Shown: positions 1 to 7,593 of the stretch, in pieces
How the letters are laid out: each line of letters opens with the position of its first letter
How positions within the stretch are numbered: the stretch's first letter is position 1
Source: Actinomycetes bacterium
GTDB taxonomy: Bacteria > Actinomycetota > Acidimicrobiia > Acidimicrobiales > RAAP-2
Direction: 5' to 3'
Assembly: GCA_021845725.1 (NCBI GenBank)
Contig: JAJZVL010000004.1
Location: 21,890-85,889, forward strand
Length of the DNA stretch: 64,000 bases
Position numbers and translations under genes: made by a program
Notes under the pieces: model-generated
Told to the model about the DNA's origin: nothing
Seen by the model: only the letters and a program-made list of their open reading frames with translations
The model's database searches: none

Positions 1-2
1 GA

Positions 3-518
3 CCGCCGAGGGCGATCTGGACGTCGGCGACCGTCGTGGCGGTCGGGAAGCCGCCACCTGGTGCCCCGCCGACCTCCATGGCGCAGATCACCGTCCGCGG
101 CGCGTCCGTCCCGGTGATGCCCGGCGAGCCACTGCTGGACCGGCGCGGGCGCGTCCTTGGCATCCTCGATGCCGCGAACGGGACCGAGCGGTCGTTCCTT
201 CCCATGCCACTGGTCGTCGGCGTGAGCAGCGACCTGGAGACGATGGGCAAGGTCCGTCATGGCTGGCTCGGCGTCACCGACACGACAATCGAAGGGGGGA
301 CAGGAGCGGAGATCCTGTGGGTGGATCCCCACGGGGCGGCAGCCCGCGCCCTGCGTCCCGGCGACGTGATCGTCCGAGTCGACGGCTGGCGGGTCCATTC
401 GGCAGCAGATCTCCGCTCGATGCTCTACGTGATGGCGCCCGGCACGCATGTGTCGGTCGAGGCCATGCGCGCGACACATGTCATCCGGGCGGTCGTCGAG
501 CTCGCCCCCTCGCCATAG
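3..518 (+). CDS. HtrA-like trypsin/PDZ protein, 3' part, catalytic Ser absent
   Basis: The open frame runs in from the left edge without a start, so only the C-terminal 171 residues are present. The first part looks like the end of a trypsin-like domain: PGEPLLDRRGRVLGIL lines up with the GNSGGPLLN..G.VVGI segment of HtrA/DegP proteases. About residues 80-165 form a PDZ domain (GWLGVTD, then AARALRPGDVIVRVDGWRV, then the SAADLRSML helix). In HtrA enzymes the aligned GNSGGP segment carries the nucleophilic serine, but here that position is Pro. The protein is therefore probably a non-proteolytic relative, a PDZ scaffold or binding protein. HtrA proteins normally act outside the membrane, but the N-terminus lies outside the window. 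It ends 16 nt before the next plus-strand gene and may be co-transcribed with it. Confidence 0.7.
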   Translation, partial: PPRAIWTSATVVAVGKPPPGAPPTSMAQITVRGASVPVMPGEPLLDRRGRVLGILDAANGTERSFLPMPLVVGVSSDLETMGKVRHGWLGVTDTTIEGGTGAEILWVDPHGAAARALRPGDVIVRVDGWRVHSAADLRSMLYVMAPGTHVSVEAMRATHVIRAVVELAPSP

Positions 519-534
519 CATCGACCTCGTGTCG

Positions 535-1698
535 ATGAACGACCCGTTCCAGGGTCTGCTCCAGGACCTCTTGAAGGTCATCGGCGGCGCTGCCGGCAGC
601 CAGCATGCCTGGCTGGACGCCGCACGCTCCCTCGCCCTCGGCGTCGCGACGGACGGCGAGCCGGAGAGCAACCCTGATCCGATCGCCCGCATCCGCTTCG
701 AGGAGCTGGGGCGGGTCGCCGAGCTCCATGTCGCCAATGCAACGGGCCTCCCCTTCGACCGCTCACCGGTGCTCTCGCCGGTCGGGCGCGGGATGTGGGC
801 ATCTCACGTCCTCGACGCGTGGGCACCGACCCTTGGCCGCATGGTCGAGGCACAGCGACCCGCCCCCGGTCCTCCGGTGCCCTTCGAGGGCGCAGGTGAC
901 GTCGAGGCGCTCCTCGCCCGGTTCGCGAGCACGCTCGGCCCGGTGCTGATGGGGATGCAGTTCGGCTCTGCCGCAGGCCACCTCGCCCAGCGGGCGCTCG
1001 GGCAGTACGCCCTGCCGCTTCCGTGGCCCGCGTCGGCAGACGTCCTGGTGGTCCCGGAGAACATCCATCGCTTCGCCGAGGAATGGAGCCTTCCCGAGGA
1101 CGAGACCCGCCTGTGGGTGTGCCTCAGGGAGCTGACGGCGCATGTCGTGCTCAGCCGCCCGCACGTGGCCGCGCGGATCCAGGAGCTCCTCGAGGCGCTG
1201 ATCGACGACATGGTTGCCACCCAGCAGGGGCTCGCCGAGCGCCTGCTGGGTCAGCACGGCGATCCCGAAGCGCTCCAGCGCATCATGTCGGACCCCGAGG
1301 CTCTCCTCGCCGACCTGCTCACGCCTGGCCAGCGCCGCACGTCGGAGGAGCTCGTCGCGCTCACCACGGTCGTCGCGGCCTACGTCGACCACGTGACGCG
1401 CGCGTTGGCAGGCATCCTCGTCGGAGCGGCCGCGCCGCTCGGCGAAGCCTGGTACCGCTACCGCATCGAGGAGTCGACCGCCGAGCAGGCCGCCGCCGCG
1501 CTCTTCGGCTTGGACCTCACCCACCCACAGGTCGATCGCGGCGCGGCCTTCGTCAGAGGCGTGGTCGAGCGTGCCGGCGAAGAAGCGCTCCAGCAGCTTT
1601 GGGACGAACCGCGCCACCTGCCGACGCCCGCAGAGGTCGATGCCCCAGGGCTATGGCTCGAGCGCATCTCCCTCCCCGAGCTCCCCCCCGATACATGA
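535..1698 (+). CDS. Zincin_2 / DUF2342-type predicted metalloprotease family protein
   Basis: 387 residues from ATG 535; a GTG two codons upstream is also possible. The sequence fits the actinobacterial DUF2342 (Zincin_2, TIGR03624-like) family: an N-terminal helical part beginning with FQGLLQDLLKVIGG, then the segment FAEEWSLPEDETRLWVCLRE, then helices rich in Leu and Glu. In true zincins a HExxH motif would follow that segment. Here the corresponding stretch reads RELTAH, so the first His is Arg and the spacing is wrong. Zinc binding and protease activity are therefore doubtful. No signal peptide or membrane segment is visible, so it is probably cytoplasmic. It follows the PDZ protein by 16 nt on the same strand. 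Family assignment is moderately sure; the biochemical role is unknown. Confidence 0.7.
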   Translation: MNDPFQGLLQDLLKVIGGAAGSQHAWLDAARSLALGVATDGEPESNPDPIARIRFEELGRVAELHVANATGLPFDRSPVLSPVGRGMWASHVLDAWAPTLGRMVEAQRPAPGPPVPFEGAGDVEALLARFASTLGPVLMGMQFGSAAGHLAQRALGQYALPLPWPASADVLVVPENIHRFAEEWSLPEDETRLWVCLRELTAHVVLSRPHVAARIQELLEALIDDMVATQQGLAERLLGQHGDPEALQRIMSDPEALLADLLTPGQRRTSEELVALTTVVAAYVDHVTRALAGILVGAAAPLGEAWYRYRIEESTAEQAAAALFGLDLTHPQVDRGAAFVRGVVERAGEEALQQLWDEPRHLPTPAEVDAPGLWLERISLPELPPDT

Positions 1699-1748
1699 GC
1701 CGGTCACCCGTGCCCGCACGACCGCCCGTGCCCGTGCGCCCGCCGGCG

Positions 1749-2030
1749 CTACTCGGCGCCCTCACCCTCCTCGGGAAAGCCGAGGTCCCACTCGAGCGCA
1801 AGGTTCTCGCGCTCGGCATCGCGCACGACCCGCTCCCGATTGCGGCGGAACTGGGGATCGTGCGGCGGCAGGAGCACGAGGCGCGCGAGGACCCTGTCAC
1901 GGAAGGCCTCGATCACCTCGGGGTCGCCGTAGTCGGACTGCACCTCCCAGTGCGGGGCAACCGGCCCCAGGTAGACGATGCGGACGTGCCCGACCGGGTC
2001 GGGAGCCTGCTCGGTGGACGGCTCTGGCAT
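1749..2030 (-). CDS. small conserved-looking hypothetical protein
   Basis: 93 residues from ATG 2030. An in-frame start 51 nt further upstream gives an N-terminus that looks non-coding, so I prefer the internal ATG. The middle reads VRIVYLGPVAPHWEVQSDYG and is followed by an amphipathic helix with many Arg residues and an acidic tail. I recognise no domain, signal peptide or membrane segment. The gene is convergent with the DUF2342-like gene, with about 50 nt between the stops, and divergent from the whiB-like gene at 2196. Codon usage is typical high-GC coding, which supports a real gene, but no function can be proposed. Confidence 0.5.
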   Translation of the reverse strand: MPEPSTEQAPDPVGHVRIVYLGPVAPHWEVQSDYGDPEVIEAFRDRVLARLVLLPPHDPQFRRNRERVVRDAERENLALEWDLGFPEEGEGAE

Positions 2031-2195
2031 TGGGCCAGCGTAACCGCTGCATCTCGGCGCACGTTCCGGTGCGGGCGCCACACGTGCGAGAATCGCGGCA
2101 GCATTCGACCGCTGTCACCGAATCGCCGCAGACGCAAACGTGTCAATTCTGTTGCGGAGCGGCTAGTCTTGGTGCTCGACAAAGGGGCGTGACGC

Positions 2196-2453
2196 ATGAA
2201 CACGGACTGGATGGCGCGAGGGAAGTGCCGCGAGATCCCGCCTGCGGTGTTCTTCCCGAGTGATGGCCTCGGGGTGCAGGCGGCGCAGCGGATCTGCGAG
2301 GGGTGCCCTGTCGCGGAGACATGCCTCGAGTACGCGTTGGCGAACCGCATCGACCATGGGGTCTGGGGTGGCACCTCCGAACGCGAGCGCCGCAGGATCC
2401 TGCGGCGTCGCCGGGTGCCCATCGCTGCCACGGCGATCGATCACCGCTCCTGA
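2196..2453 (+). CDS. WhiB-family iron-sulfur transcriptional regulator
   Basis: 85 residues. WhiB-family (Wbl) proteins are small actinobacterial regulators that hold a [4Fe-4S] cluster and act with the primary sigma factor. Four cysteines have the family arrangement: one in GKCRE, two in CEGC and one in ETCLEYAL. The GVWGG turn and a basic C-terminus (SERERRRILRRRR) follow, as expected for DNA binding. The length is normal. The ATG sits in the context ggcgtgacgcATG, with no strong Shine-Dalgarno match. It lies about 165 nt from the divergent small gene, enough for its own promoter. I cannot assign it firmly to WhiB1, WhiB2 or another subclass. A formimidoyltransferase-like gene follows in the same frame. 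Confidence 0.92.
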   Translation: MNTDWMARGKCREIPPAVFFPSDGLGVQAAQRICEGCPVAETCLEYALANRIDHGVWGGTSERERRRILRRRRVPIAATAIDHRS

Positions 2454-2464
2454 GCCCTGGCGCG

Positions 2465-2493
2465 GGCACAGGAGATCGCTGGCACAGGAGATC
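2465..2493 (+). repeat. 13-bp direct repeat duplicating a Shine-Dalgarno-like segment
   Basis: GGCACAGGAGATC occurs at 2465-2477 and again at 2481-2493, just downstream of the whiB stop and upstream of the formimidoyltransferase frame. Each copy contains CAGGAG, a plausible Shine-Dalgarno core. The second copy ends 5 nt before the ATT triplet at 2499. Confidence 0.6.
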
Positions 2494-2498
2494 CTCGG

Positions 2499-3419
2499 AT
2501 TTCCTCGAGGACGGAGAGGCCAGCGCCTCTCGAGTGCGTCGCCAACGTCAGCGAGGGGCGCGATCAGCGCATCCTGCGTGAGCTCGCCGACGCCTGCAGG
2601 GATGCGCTGATCGATCTCCACTCCGACCTCGACCACCACCGGTCGGTCTTCACCCTGGCTGGACCGCCGGATCTCGTGCAGGAAGCAGCCAGGGCCCTCG
2701 CGCGGGTCGCCGTCGAGAAGCTCGACCTCTCGCGCCACCACGGCGCGCACCCGCGCTTCGGCGTCCTCGACGTCGTCCCGTTCGTCCCGCTCAGCGACCC
2801 CGAGACAGCCGTGGGGCCGTCTCGGGGCCAACCCGATCTCGGACCGGCGATCGCCGCCCGTGACGCGTTCGCCTCCTGGGCGGGACGGATGCTCGGTCTC
2901 CCCTGCTTCCTCTACGGGCCGCTTCGGGACGGGTGCGTGAGAACCCTTCCCGAGGTGCGCCGAGGCGCCTTCTCCACCCTTGGGCCGGACACCGGACCAA
3001 GAGCCCCGCACCCCACCGCCGGCGCGGTGGCCGTCGGCGCACGACCCGTCCTCGTTGCGTACAACATCTGGATCGACGGCGCGGATCTCGATGTCGCCCG
3101 CAAGCTGGCTGCCAGCCTCCGTGGGCCACTCGTGCGAGCTCTCGGGTTCTCCCTCCGAAGCGGCGTCCAGGTCTCGTGCAATCTGCTCGACCCGGTTACC
3201 GTCGGTCCTGCGGAGGTCTACGACAGGGTCGCGGCCCTCCTGCGGGAGGCAGGGCCCGGCGACACTGCAGGCGGGGTCATCCGCCGCGCCGAGCTCGTGG
3301 GGCTGATGCCGGCGGCATCGGTGCAGCGGATCCCGCCAGGAAGGTGGGACGAGCTCGACCTGTCTCCCGATCGCACGATCGAGGCGCGCCTCGAGGCGCG
3401 CACCGGAACGAGCCGCTGA
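2499..3419 (+). CDS. glutamate formimidoyltransferase-like protein (FtcD N-terminal family), start codon unclear
   Basis: Residues from about 2529 onward match the formiminotransferase domain of FtcD. The protein opens with LECVANVSEGRD, then HRSVFTLAGPP, then HHGAHPRFGVLDVVPFVPL with the conserved His-rich substrate/folate site, and a second subdomain starts near VLVAYNIWIDGADLDVARKL. The family moves a formimino group from N-formimino-glutamate to tetrahydrofolate. Both formiminotransferase subdomains are present; the cyclodeaminase half is not. No ATG, GTG or TTG lies in frame between the upstream stop (2451-2453) and the first conserved residues. I place the start at ATT 2499, 8 nt after CAGGAG, but CTG 2457, a sequencing error or a broken start are equally possible. 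No histidine-utilisation genes are nearby. It is convergent with the next whiB gene, 9 nt away. Confidence 0.72.
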   Translation: MSSRTERPAPLECVANVSEGRDQRILRELADACRDALIDLHSDLDHHRSVFTLAGPPDLVQEAARALARVAVEKLDLSRHHGAHPRFGVLDVVPFVPLSDPETAVGPSRGQPDLGPAIAARDAFASWAGRMLGLPCFLYGPLRDGCVRTLPEVRRGAFSTLGPDTGPRAPHPTAGAVAVGARPVLVAYNIWIDGADLDVARKLAASLRGPLVRALGFSLRSGVQVSCNLLDPVTVGPAEVYDRVAALLREAGPGDTAGGVIRRAELVGLMPAASVQRIPPGRWDELDLSPDRTIEARLEARTGTSR

Positions 3420-3428
3420 GCCGCCTCG

Positions 3429-3710
3429 TCAGCCGGCGACGACCTCCGACCGCTGCACCATCGTCCGCGCCCGGCGCTCTCGCCGGCGCTCGCGCTCGCT
3501 CATGCCGCCCCAGATCCCGAACTTCTCTCCGTTGGCGAGCGCGTACTCGAGGCAGTGATCTCGCACGACGCAGCCCCGGCACACCTCCTTCGCCTCCCTG
3601 GTGGATGCCCCCCGCTCCGGGAAGAACAGATCCGGATCCACCCCCATGCAGTTGGCCTGTGCCTGCCAGCTGCGCTCCTGGCGACCGTAGAGCAACGTCA
3701 CGAGGTCCAC
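3429..3710 (-). CDS. WhiB-family regulator, WhiB2/WhmD-like
   Basis: 93 residues from GTG 3710, preceded by a good ribosome-binding site (GGGGAGG about 7 nt upstream). Longer in-frame starts lack coding character. The four cluster cysteines lie in ANCMG, CRGC and DHCLEYAL, with the segment DLFFPERGASTREAKEVC between the first and second. FGIWGGMSERERRRERRAR closes the protein as turn and basic tail. The STREAK segment and overall order resemble WhiB2/WhmD, which controls septation and sporulation genes in other actinobacteria; that subclass assignment is an inference. About 200 nt of non-coding DNA upstream contains a TGTAATTACA palindrome that may be part of its control region. Confidence 0.92.
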   Translation of the reverse strand: MDLVTLLYGRQERSWQAQANCMGVDPDLFFPERGASTREAKEVCRGCVVRDHCLEYALANGEKFGIWGGMSERERRRERRARTMVQRSEVVAG

Positions 3711-3746
3711 TGGCTCGCCTCCCCTCGCCACACTTCGTGGCACCGC

Positions 3747-3756
3747 TGTAATTACA
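3747..3756. promoter_or_regulatory. 10-bp perfect palindrome upstream of the whiB2-like gene
   Basis: TGTAATTACA, extended imperfectly to 12 bp, lies 37 nt before the GTG start of the WhiB2-like gene. It is an AT-rich island in otherwise very GC-rich DNA, as expected for a promoter or operator. No clear -35/-10 pair was found around it. Confidence 0.3.
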
Positions 3757-3910
3757 ACGATGTCATACCGAGCTGGGGAACGCAAGGGCGAAGATCGAGC
3801 TCCGAGACGCCGACCCTTTCTCGTCCCCGAGCCGCCGACCACGGCCGGAGGAACCTTGGCCACAGGTCGGGTCGACCGCCATTGCCTCCCGCGGCTCCAT
3901 GGCGGGCATG

Positions 3911-5914
3911 TCAGCTCGCGTGCCGGAACGTTCGGCGATGCCGCAGGAAGTCGACGAGAACGTAGCTGCCGAGGGCGTCAGGCGTGGTCGAGAAGGTGCG
4001 CCCGCCGTTCACCCGCGCGATCTGCTCGACGAAGGGGAACTGCGTGCGCTCGACGTCGAGGGCGAAGACGTTGATCGTGATCCCGGCCCTCGTGCATCGA
4101 ACGACCTCGGCCATGGTGCGCCTGAGCGTCTCGGGCATCGGCGGGTAGTTGAACTGCACCTCCCCGTCGGGCTCGATGTGCGCGGTCGGCTCCCCATCGG
4201 TGACCACGATGATCTGCTTGGTCCCGTGCTGGTGGGCGAGCATCGTCCGCGCGAGCAGGAACGCGTGCTGGAGGTTCGTGCCGTAGACGTAGTCCCACAT
4301 CGCAGTGGGGAGCTCCTCGGCAGGGATCTCGCGAGCGACCGCCGAGAACCCGACGATACCGAGGTAGTCGCGGGGAAAGCGCATCGAGATCAGCGCGTGC
4401 AGCGCCAGAGCCATCTTCTTGGCCGGCACGAAGTTGTCGCGCATCGGCATCGACATCGACAGGTCGACCGCGACCACGGTGGCCGAGCGATGCAGGGCCT
4501 CGGTCTCGACGACTTCGAAGTCGGACGCGTCGAGGCGGACGGGTACGCCCGATCCCGACCGGCGCACCGCGTTGTGCACCGTCCGGCCGAGGTCGAGGGT
4601 GAAGGGATCGCCGTACTCGAACGGGCGCGACGTCTCTTCGCGGTCGTGGCCCGCGCCCGACGACGTGGACCGGTGGTCGCCGACGCGGTCCAGGCGGAGC
4701 TGCGCGAACACATCGGCGAGCACGCGCTGGCCGAGGCGGCGAACCCCCTTGGGGGTCAGCTCGGTTCGTCCTGCGCGGTGCTCGATGTACCCGGCGTCCT
4801 CGAGCTCCTTGGCCAAGCGCGCGAGCCGCTCCATCGACCGTTTCACGTCTTCGCCCACGAGGCGGCCGACCTCCTCGAGGTCGATCTCGCCAAGGCTCGC
4901 CGGCGAGCTCGCGGACTGCAACACACCCTCCGCTCGCTCGATCGACGCCACCTGCTCGGCGACGTCCGCCGCCTGGCCGAGGTCGAGCGGCGTCTCGCCG
5001 ACGAATCGGTGCCGGTCGCCCCACCCGGCCGCAGGAAACGCCATCTGGAGGTTGCGCTCGAGGCGTTCGACCTGCCAGCGCAGGTCCATGTCCTCGAGCA
5101 GCGACGCGGCGAGGGCCCTGAGCTCGTCTCGCTGCTCGGGGGAGATGGAGCGCCACATCGCGCCCGCCGCAGCAAGTCGCCGTGCGAGCCGCTCCAGGAG
5201 CTCGTCGAAGGAGGCGGCACCCGGGAAGAGGTCGCCGTGCTCCTCCATGAACGCCTCGAAGCTCGAGGACAGATCCTCGCCACGCGCCCGCTGCTCGAGC
5301 ATGCGGTTCAGGCGGTCGAAGGCGTCGCGCAGGCGGGCGAGCTGGCCGGGATCGGTGGCGCGCAACGCGTCCGACATCCCGTGGAAGTAGGTGTCGGCCA
5401 CCTCCTGGCGGAGCTCGCCCAGCAGCTCGGCGAAGCGCTCAGCGGCCTGCGAGGACACGAACTCGTAGCGCTGGAGCCCCTGCACGCGCGCCGCGACGCC
5501 GTCGGGCAGCAGGTCGAGCGCGATCCTTCGCTCGGCAGCGACCTCGGAGGTGACCTCCGCGCGGCGTTCGTCGCCGGAGCGTCGCGCCTCGCCCTCCAGC
5601 TCGTCGATCGCGCCGCGCTCGGTGGCGACGACGTCGTCGAGTGCCGCCGCGATCCGCGAGAGCCGGCCGCCCGGGTCTCCTTGTGCGAGGAGCTCGGCCC
5701 GTCGGCGCCGGAGCTTCTCGAGCATCTCGCGCATCCCCATGACGTGCTCGCCGTCCTCGGTCCGCATTCCGCTGCGCAGCACCCGTCGCAGGGCCGCGTC
5801 GAGGTCACCGCCGGCGAAGAGGTCGTCGGTGAGCTCACCGAGCAGGGCGTCCGGTTCGATCCCCGACCCCTCCTGGGATCCGTCCCATGCAGAGTAGGAG
5901 TACCGGACGCCCAT
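3911..5914 (-). CDS. VWA-domain protein, MoxR-partner type
   Basis: 667 residues. The first two thirds are long charged helices, probably coiled. About residues 478-650 form a von Willebrand A domain with an intact metal-ion-dependent adhesion site: VVAVDLSMSM (D484, S486, S488), T546 in the YGTNLQHA segment and VTDGEPT at about 571-577. Such proteins pair with MoxR-type AAA+ ATPases in chaperone-like complexes that insert metals or remodel other proteins. The start ATG is 1 nt after the stop of the upstream ATPase gene, so the two are an operon. The pair resembles mycobacterial Rv0958-Rv0959 in size and order. No signal or membrane segment is seen. The client protein is unknown. Confidence 0.85.
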   Translation of the reverse strand: MGVRYSYSAWDGSQEGSGIEPDALLGELTDDLFAGGDLDAALRRVLRSGMRTEDGEHVMGMREMLEKLRRRRAELLAQGDPGGRLSRIAAALDDVVATERGAIDELEGEARRSGDERRAEVTSEVAAERRIALDLLPDGVAARVQGLQRYEFVSSQAAERFAELLGELRQEVADTYFHGMSDALRATDPGQLARLRDAFDRLNRMLEQRARGEDLSSSFEAFMEEHGDLFPGAASFDELLERLARRLAAAGAMWRSISPEQRDELRALAASLLEDMDLRWQVERLERNLQMAFPAAGWGDRHRFVGETPLDLGQAADVAEQVASIERAEGVLQSASSPASLGEIDLEEVGRLVGEDVKRSMERLARLAKELEDAGYIEHRAGRTELTPKGVRRLGQRVLADVFAQLRLDRVGDHRSTSSGAGHDREETSRPFEYGDPFTLDLGRTVHNAVRRSGSGVPVRLDASDFEVVETEALHRSATVVAVDLSMSMPMRDNFVPAKKMALALHALISMRFPRDYLGIVGFSAVAREIPAEELPTAMWDYVYGTNLQHAFLLARTMLAHQHGTKQIIVVTDGEPTAHIEPDGEVQFNYPPMPETLRRTMAEVVRCTRAGITINVFALDVERTQFPFVEQIARVNGGRTFSTTPDALGSYVLVDFLRHRRTFRHAS

Positions 5915-5915
5915 C

Positions 5916-7442
5916 TCAGTGCCTGCTGCGGTAGACGGCTCGGCTCCCAGACGCGTCCTTGTTCAGGCGCTTGGTGAGATGGAGGCCCTCGAGCACGAGC
6001 TCCACGGCGGCCGCGAGCATGCCAGGCGACTCGCCCTCGCCACCTGCGAGCGCGCGTGCCGGCGCCTCGAGGCCCGGCACCTCACGCAGTGCCGCCAGGT
6101 ACTGCGCGGCCGGAAGATCGTCGCCGGTGTGGACCACCTTGCCGGCGTCGAAGTCCGCGACCACGCCCGCCGGGTCCGCGAGGACCACCCGGCGGCGGAA
6201 GACCGCCAGGACCGCGGTCGCGACCAGCTGCGCGAACACCTCCTCTTCCCTCCCCTCCTCGAGCGCCTCGACCTCCACCTTGCCCTGGGTCGAGCTCACG
6301 AGCGCTGCGAGATCGCTCACTCGGGGCACTGCCTCAGGCTCGCCCGTTCGCAGAGCTCTCCGCCGGGCGCTGGCCACGAGCGTCTCGAAGTTGGCGATGC
6401 TCAGTCGCACCGACACCCCGCTGCGCTGGTTGAGGTGCGGGTTGCGACGCGCGAGCTGGCTGACCTCGGCCACCACCTCCTCGAGGTGCTCGGGCACGGT
6501 GACCGGCACGCCGTCAGAGGGGATGCGCGCCTCAGCCCGCACGACCGCCACCTCGGTCGCCACGTCACGAGGGTAGTGGGTGCGGATCTGCGCACCGAAG
6601 CGGTCCTTGAGCGGGGTGATGATCCGGCCCCGGTTCGTGTAGTCCTCCGGGTTCGCGGTGGCCACCAGGACGACGTCGAGGGGCAGGCGCACGCGGTGGC
6701 CGCGGATCTGGACGTCGCGCTCCTCGAGCACGTTGAGCAGACCCACCTGGATCCGCTCTGCAAGATCCGGGAGCTCGTTGATGGCGAAGATGCCGCGGTT
6801 GACCCGGGGAACGAGCCCGTAGTGGAGCGTCAGCTCGTCGGACAGGTAGCGGCCTTCGGCGACCTTGATCGGGTCCACCTCGCCGATCAGGTCCGCGATG
6901 GAGGTGTCGGGCGTGGCCAGCTTCTCGCCGTAGCGGTCCGACCGATGCACCCAGTCAACCGGCGTGTCATCGCCCTCGTCGGCCACCCGCAGCCGTGCGA
7001 AGCGCGAGATGGGATGGAGAGGGTCGTCGTTGATCTCGGAACCCGCCACGACCGGCATCCACTCGTCGAGCAGTGTGACGAGCGCACGAAGGATCCGGGT
7101 CTTCGCCTGACCCCGCTCCCCGAGGAGGATGACGTCGTGACCAGCCAGCAGCGCGTTCTCGAGCTGGGGAACGACCGTCTCGTCGAAGCCGAGCACCCCC
7201 TCTACGACCGGTCGGCCGGCGGCAATGCGCTCGGCGGCGTTGCGACGCAGCTCGTCGGCGATCGGCACCGAGCGCCAGCCGGCCGAGCGAAGCTCGCCGA
7301 GCGTGCGCGGCAGGTCGGGCGGAGGGCCTCCCCGAGCGCCCGCCTGAGCGCCCGCCCGAGCGCCCGCCTGAGCGCCCGCCTGAGCGCCCGCCTGAGCGCC
7401 GTGGGGCGAGGAACGCTCCGGAGCAGGTTCTGCGGAATGCAC
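5916..7442 (-). CDS. MoxR/ChlI-type AAA+ ATPase
   Basis: 508 residues from GTG 7442. After a low-complexity Ala/Gln/Gly N-terminus (about 15-38) comes an AAA+ core of the magnesium-chelatase/MoxR type: Walker A GERGQAKT (108-115), Walker B IFAINELPDL (about 218-227), sensor 1 VLVATANPEDYTNRG and an arginine-finger region LKDRFGAQIRTHYP. The Walker B Asp is Asn (INEL), although the following catalytic Glu is kept. I recall the same variant in relatives but cannot verify it here. The protein is expected to hydrolyse ATP as a hexamer and to remodel clients together with the VWA protein encoded 1 nt downstream. The N-terminal 24 residues come from a 12-bp tandem repeat. The divergent succinate dehydrogenase operon starts 151 nt away. 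Confidence 0.87.
   Translation of the reverse strand: MHSAEPAPERSSPHGAQAGAQAGAQAGARAGAQAGARGGPPPDLPRTLGELRSAGWRSVPIADELRRNAAERIAAGRPVVEGVLGFDETVVPQLENALLAGHDVILLGERGQAKTRILRALVTLLDEWMPVVAGSEINDDPLHPISRFARLRVADEGDDTPVDWVHRSDRYGEKLATPDTSIADLIGEVDPIKVAEGRYLSDELTLHYGLVPRVNRGIFAINELPDLAERIQVGLLNVLEERDVQIRGHRVRLPLDVVLVATANPEDYTNRGRIITPLKDRFGAQIRTHYPRDVATEVAVVRAEARIPSDGVPVTVPEHLEEVVAEVSQLARRNPHLNQRSGVSVRLSIANFETLVASARRRALRTGEPEAVPRVSDLAALVSSTQGKVEVEALEEGREEEVFAQLVATAVLAVFRRRVVLADPAGVVADFDAGKVVHTGDDLPAAQYLAALREVPGLEAPARALAGGEGESPGMLAAAVELVLEGLHLTKRLNKDASGSRAVYRSRH
7331..7402 (-). repeat. six 12-bp tandem repeats encoding (AQAG)n
   Basis: The unit CCTGAGCGCCCG, with CCC/CCT variation at its start, repeats six times without gaps inside the start of the MoxR-type ATPase gene. 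It encodes Ala-Gln-Ala-Gly or Ala-Arg-Ala-Gly units. The 12-bp period keeps the frame, so copy-number changes would only lengthen or shorten the N-terminal tail. Confidence 0.85.
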
Positions 7443-7593
7443 CCATGCCAGCCTAGGACCGCACCTCTCTCGCGCGGCTCGCGGTCGCGCTCCGAGCCGG
7501 AGGCCCGCCTCGTCGTGGTCGCCACGGGCTCAGCTGGTCCTCGAGCGCCCGCAGCAATAAGGTGCCAGCTGCGACGATTCGAGGAGGAGGCGC

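Noticed and set aside
1699..1748. Short CGTGC/GCACG inverted repeats as a terminator after the zincin-like gene
   Set aside because: The arms are only five bases in a simple GC-rich repeat and could arise by chance.
3899..5977. A 692-codon plus-strand open frame opposite the VWA gene
   Set aside because: The minus-strand frame has an intact VWA metal site and couples to the ATPase gene; the plus-strand product is compositionally biased and has no recognisable domain.
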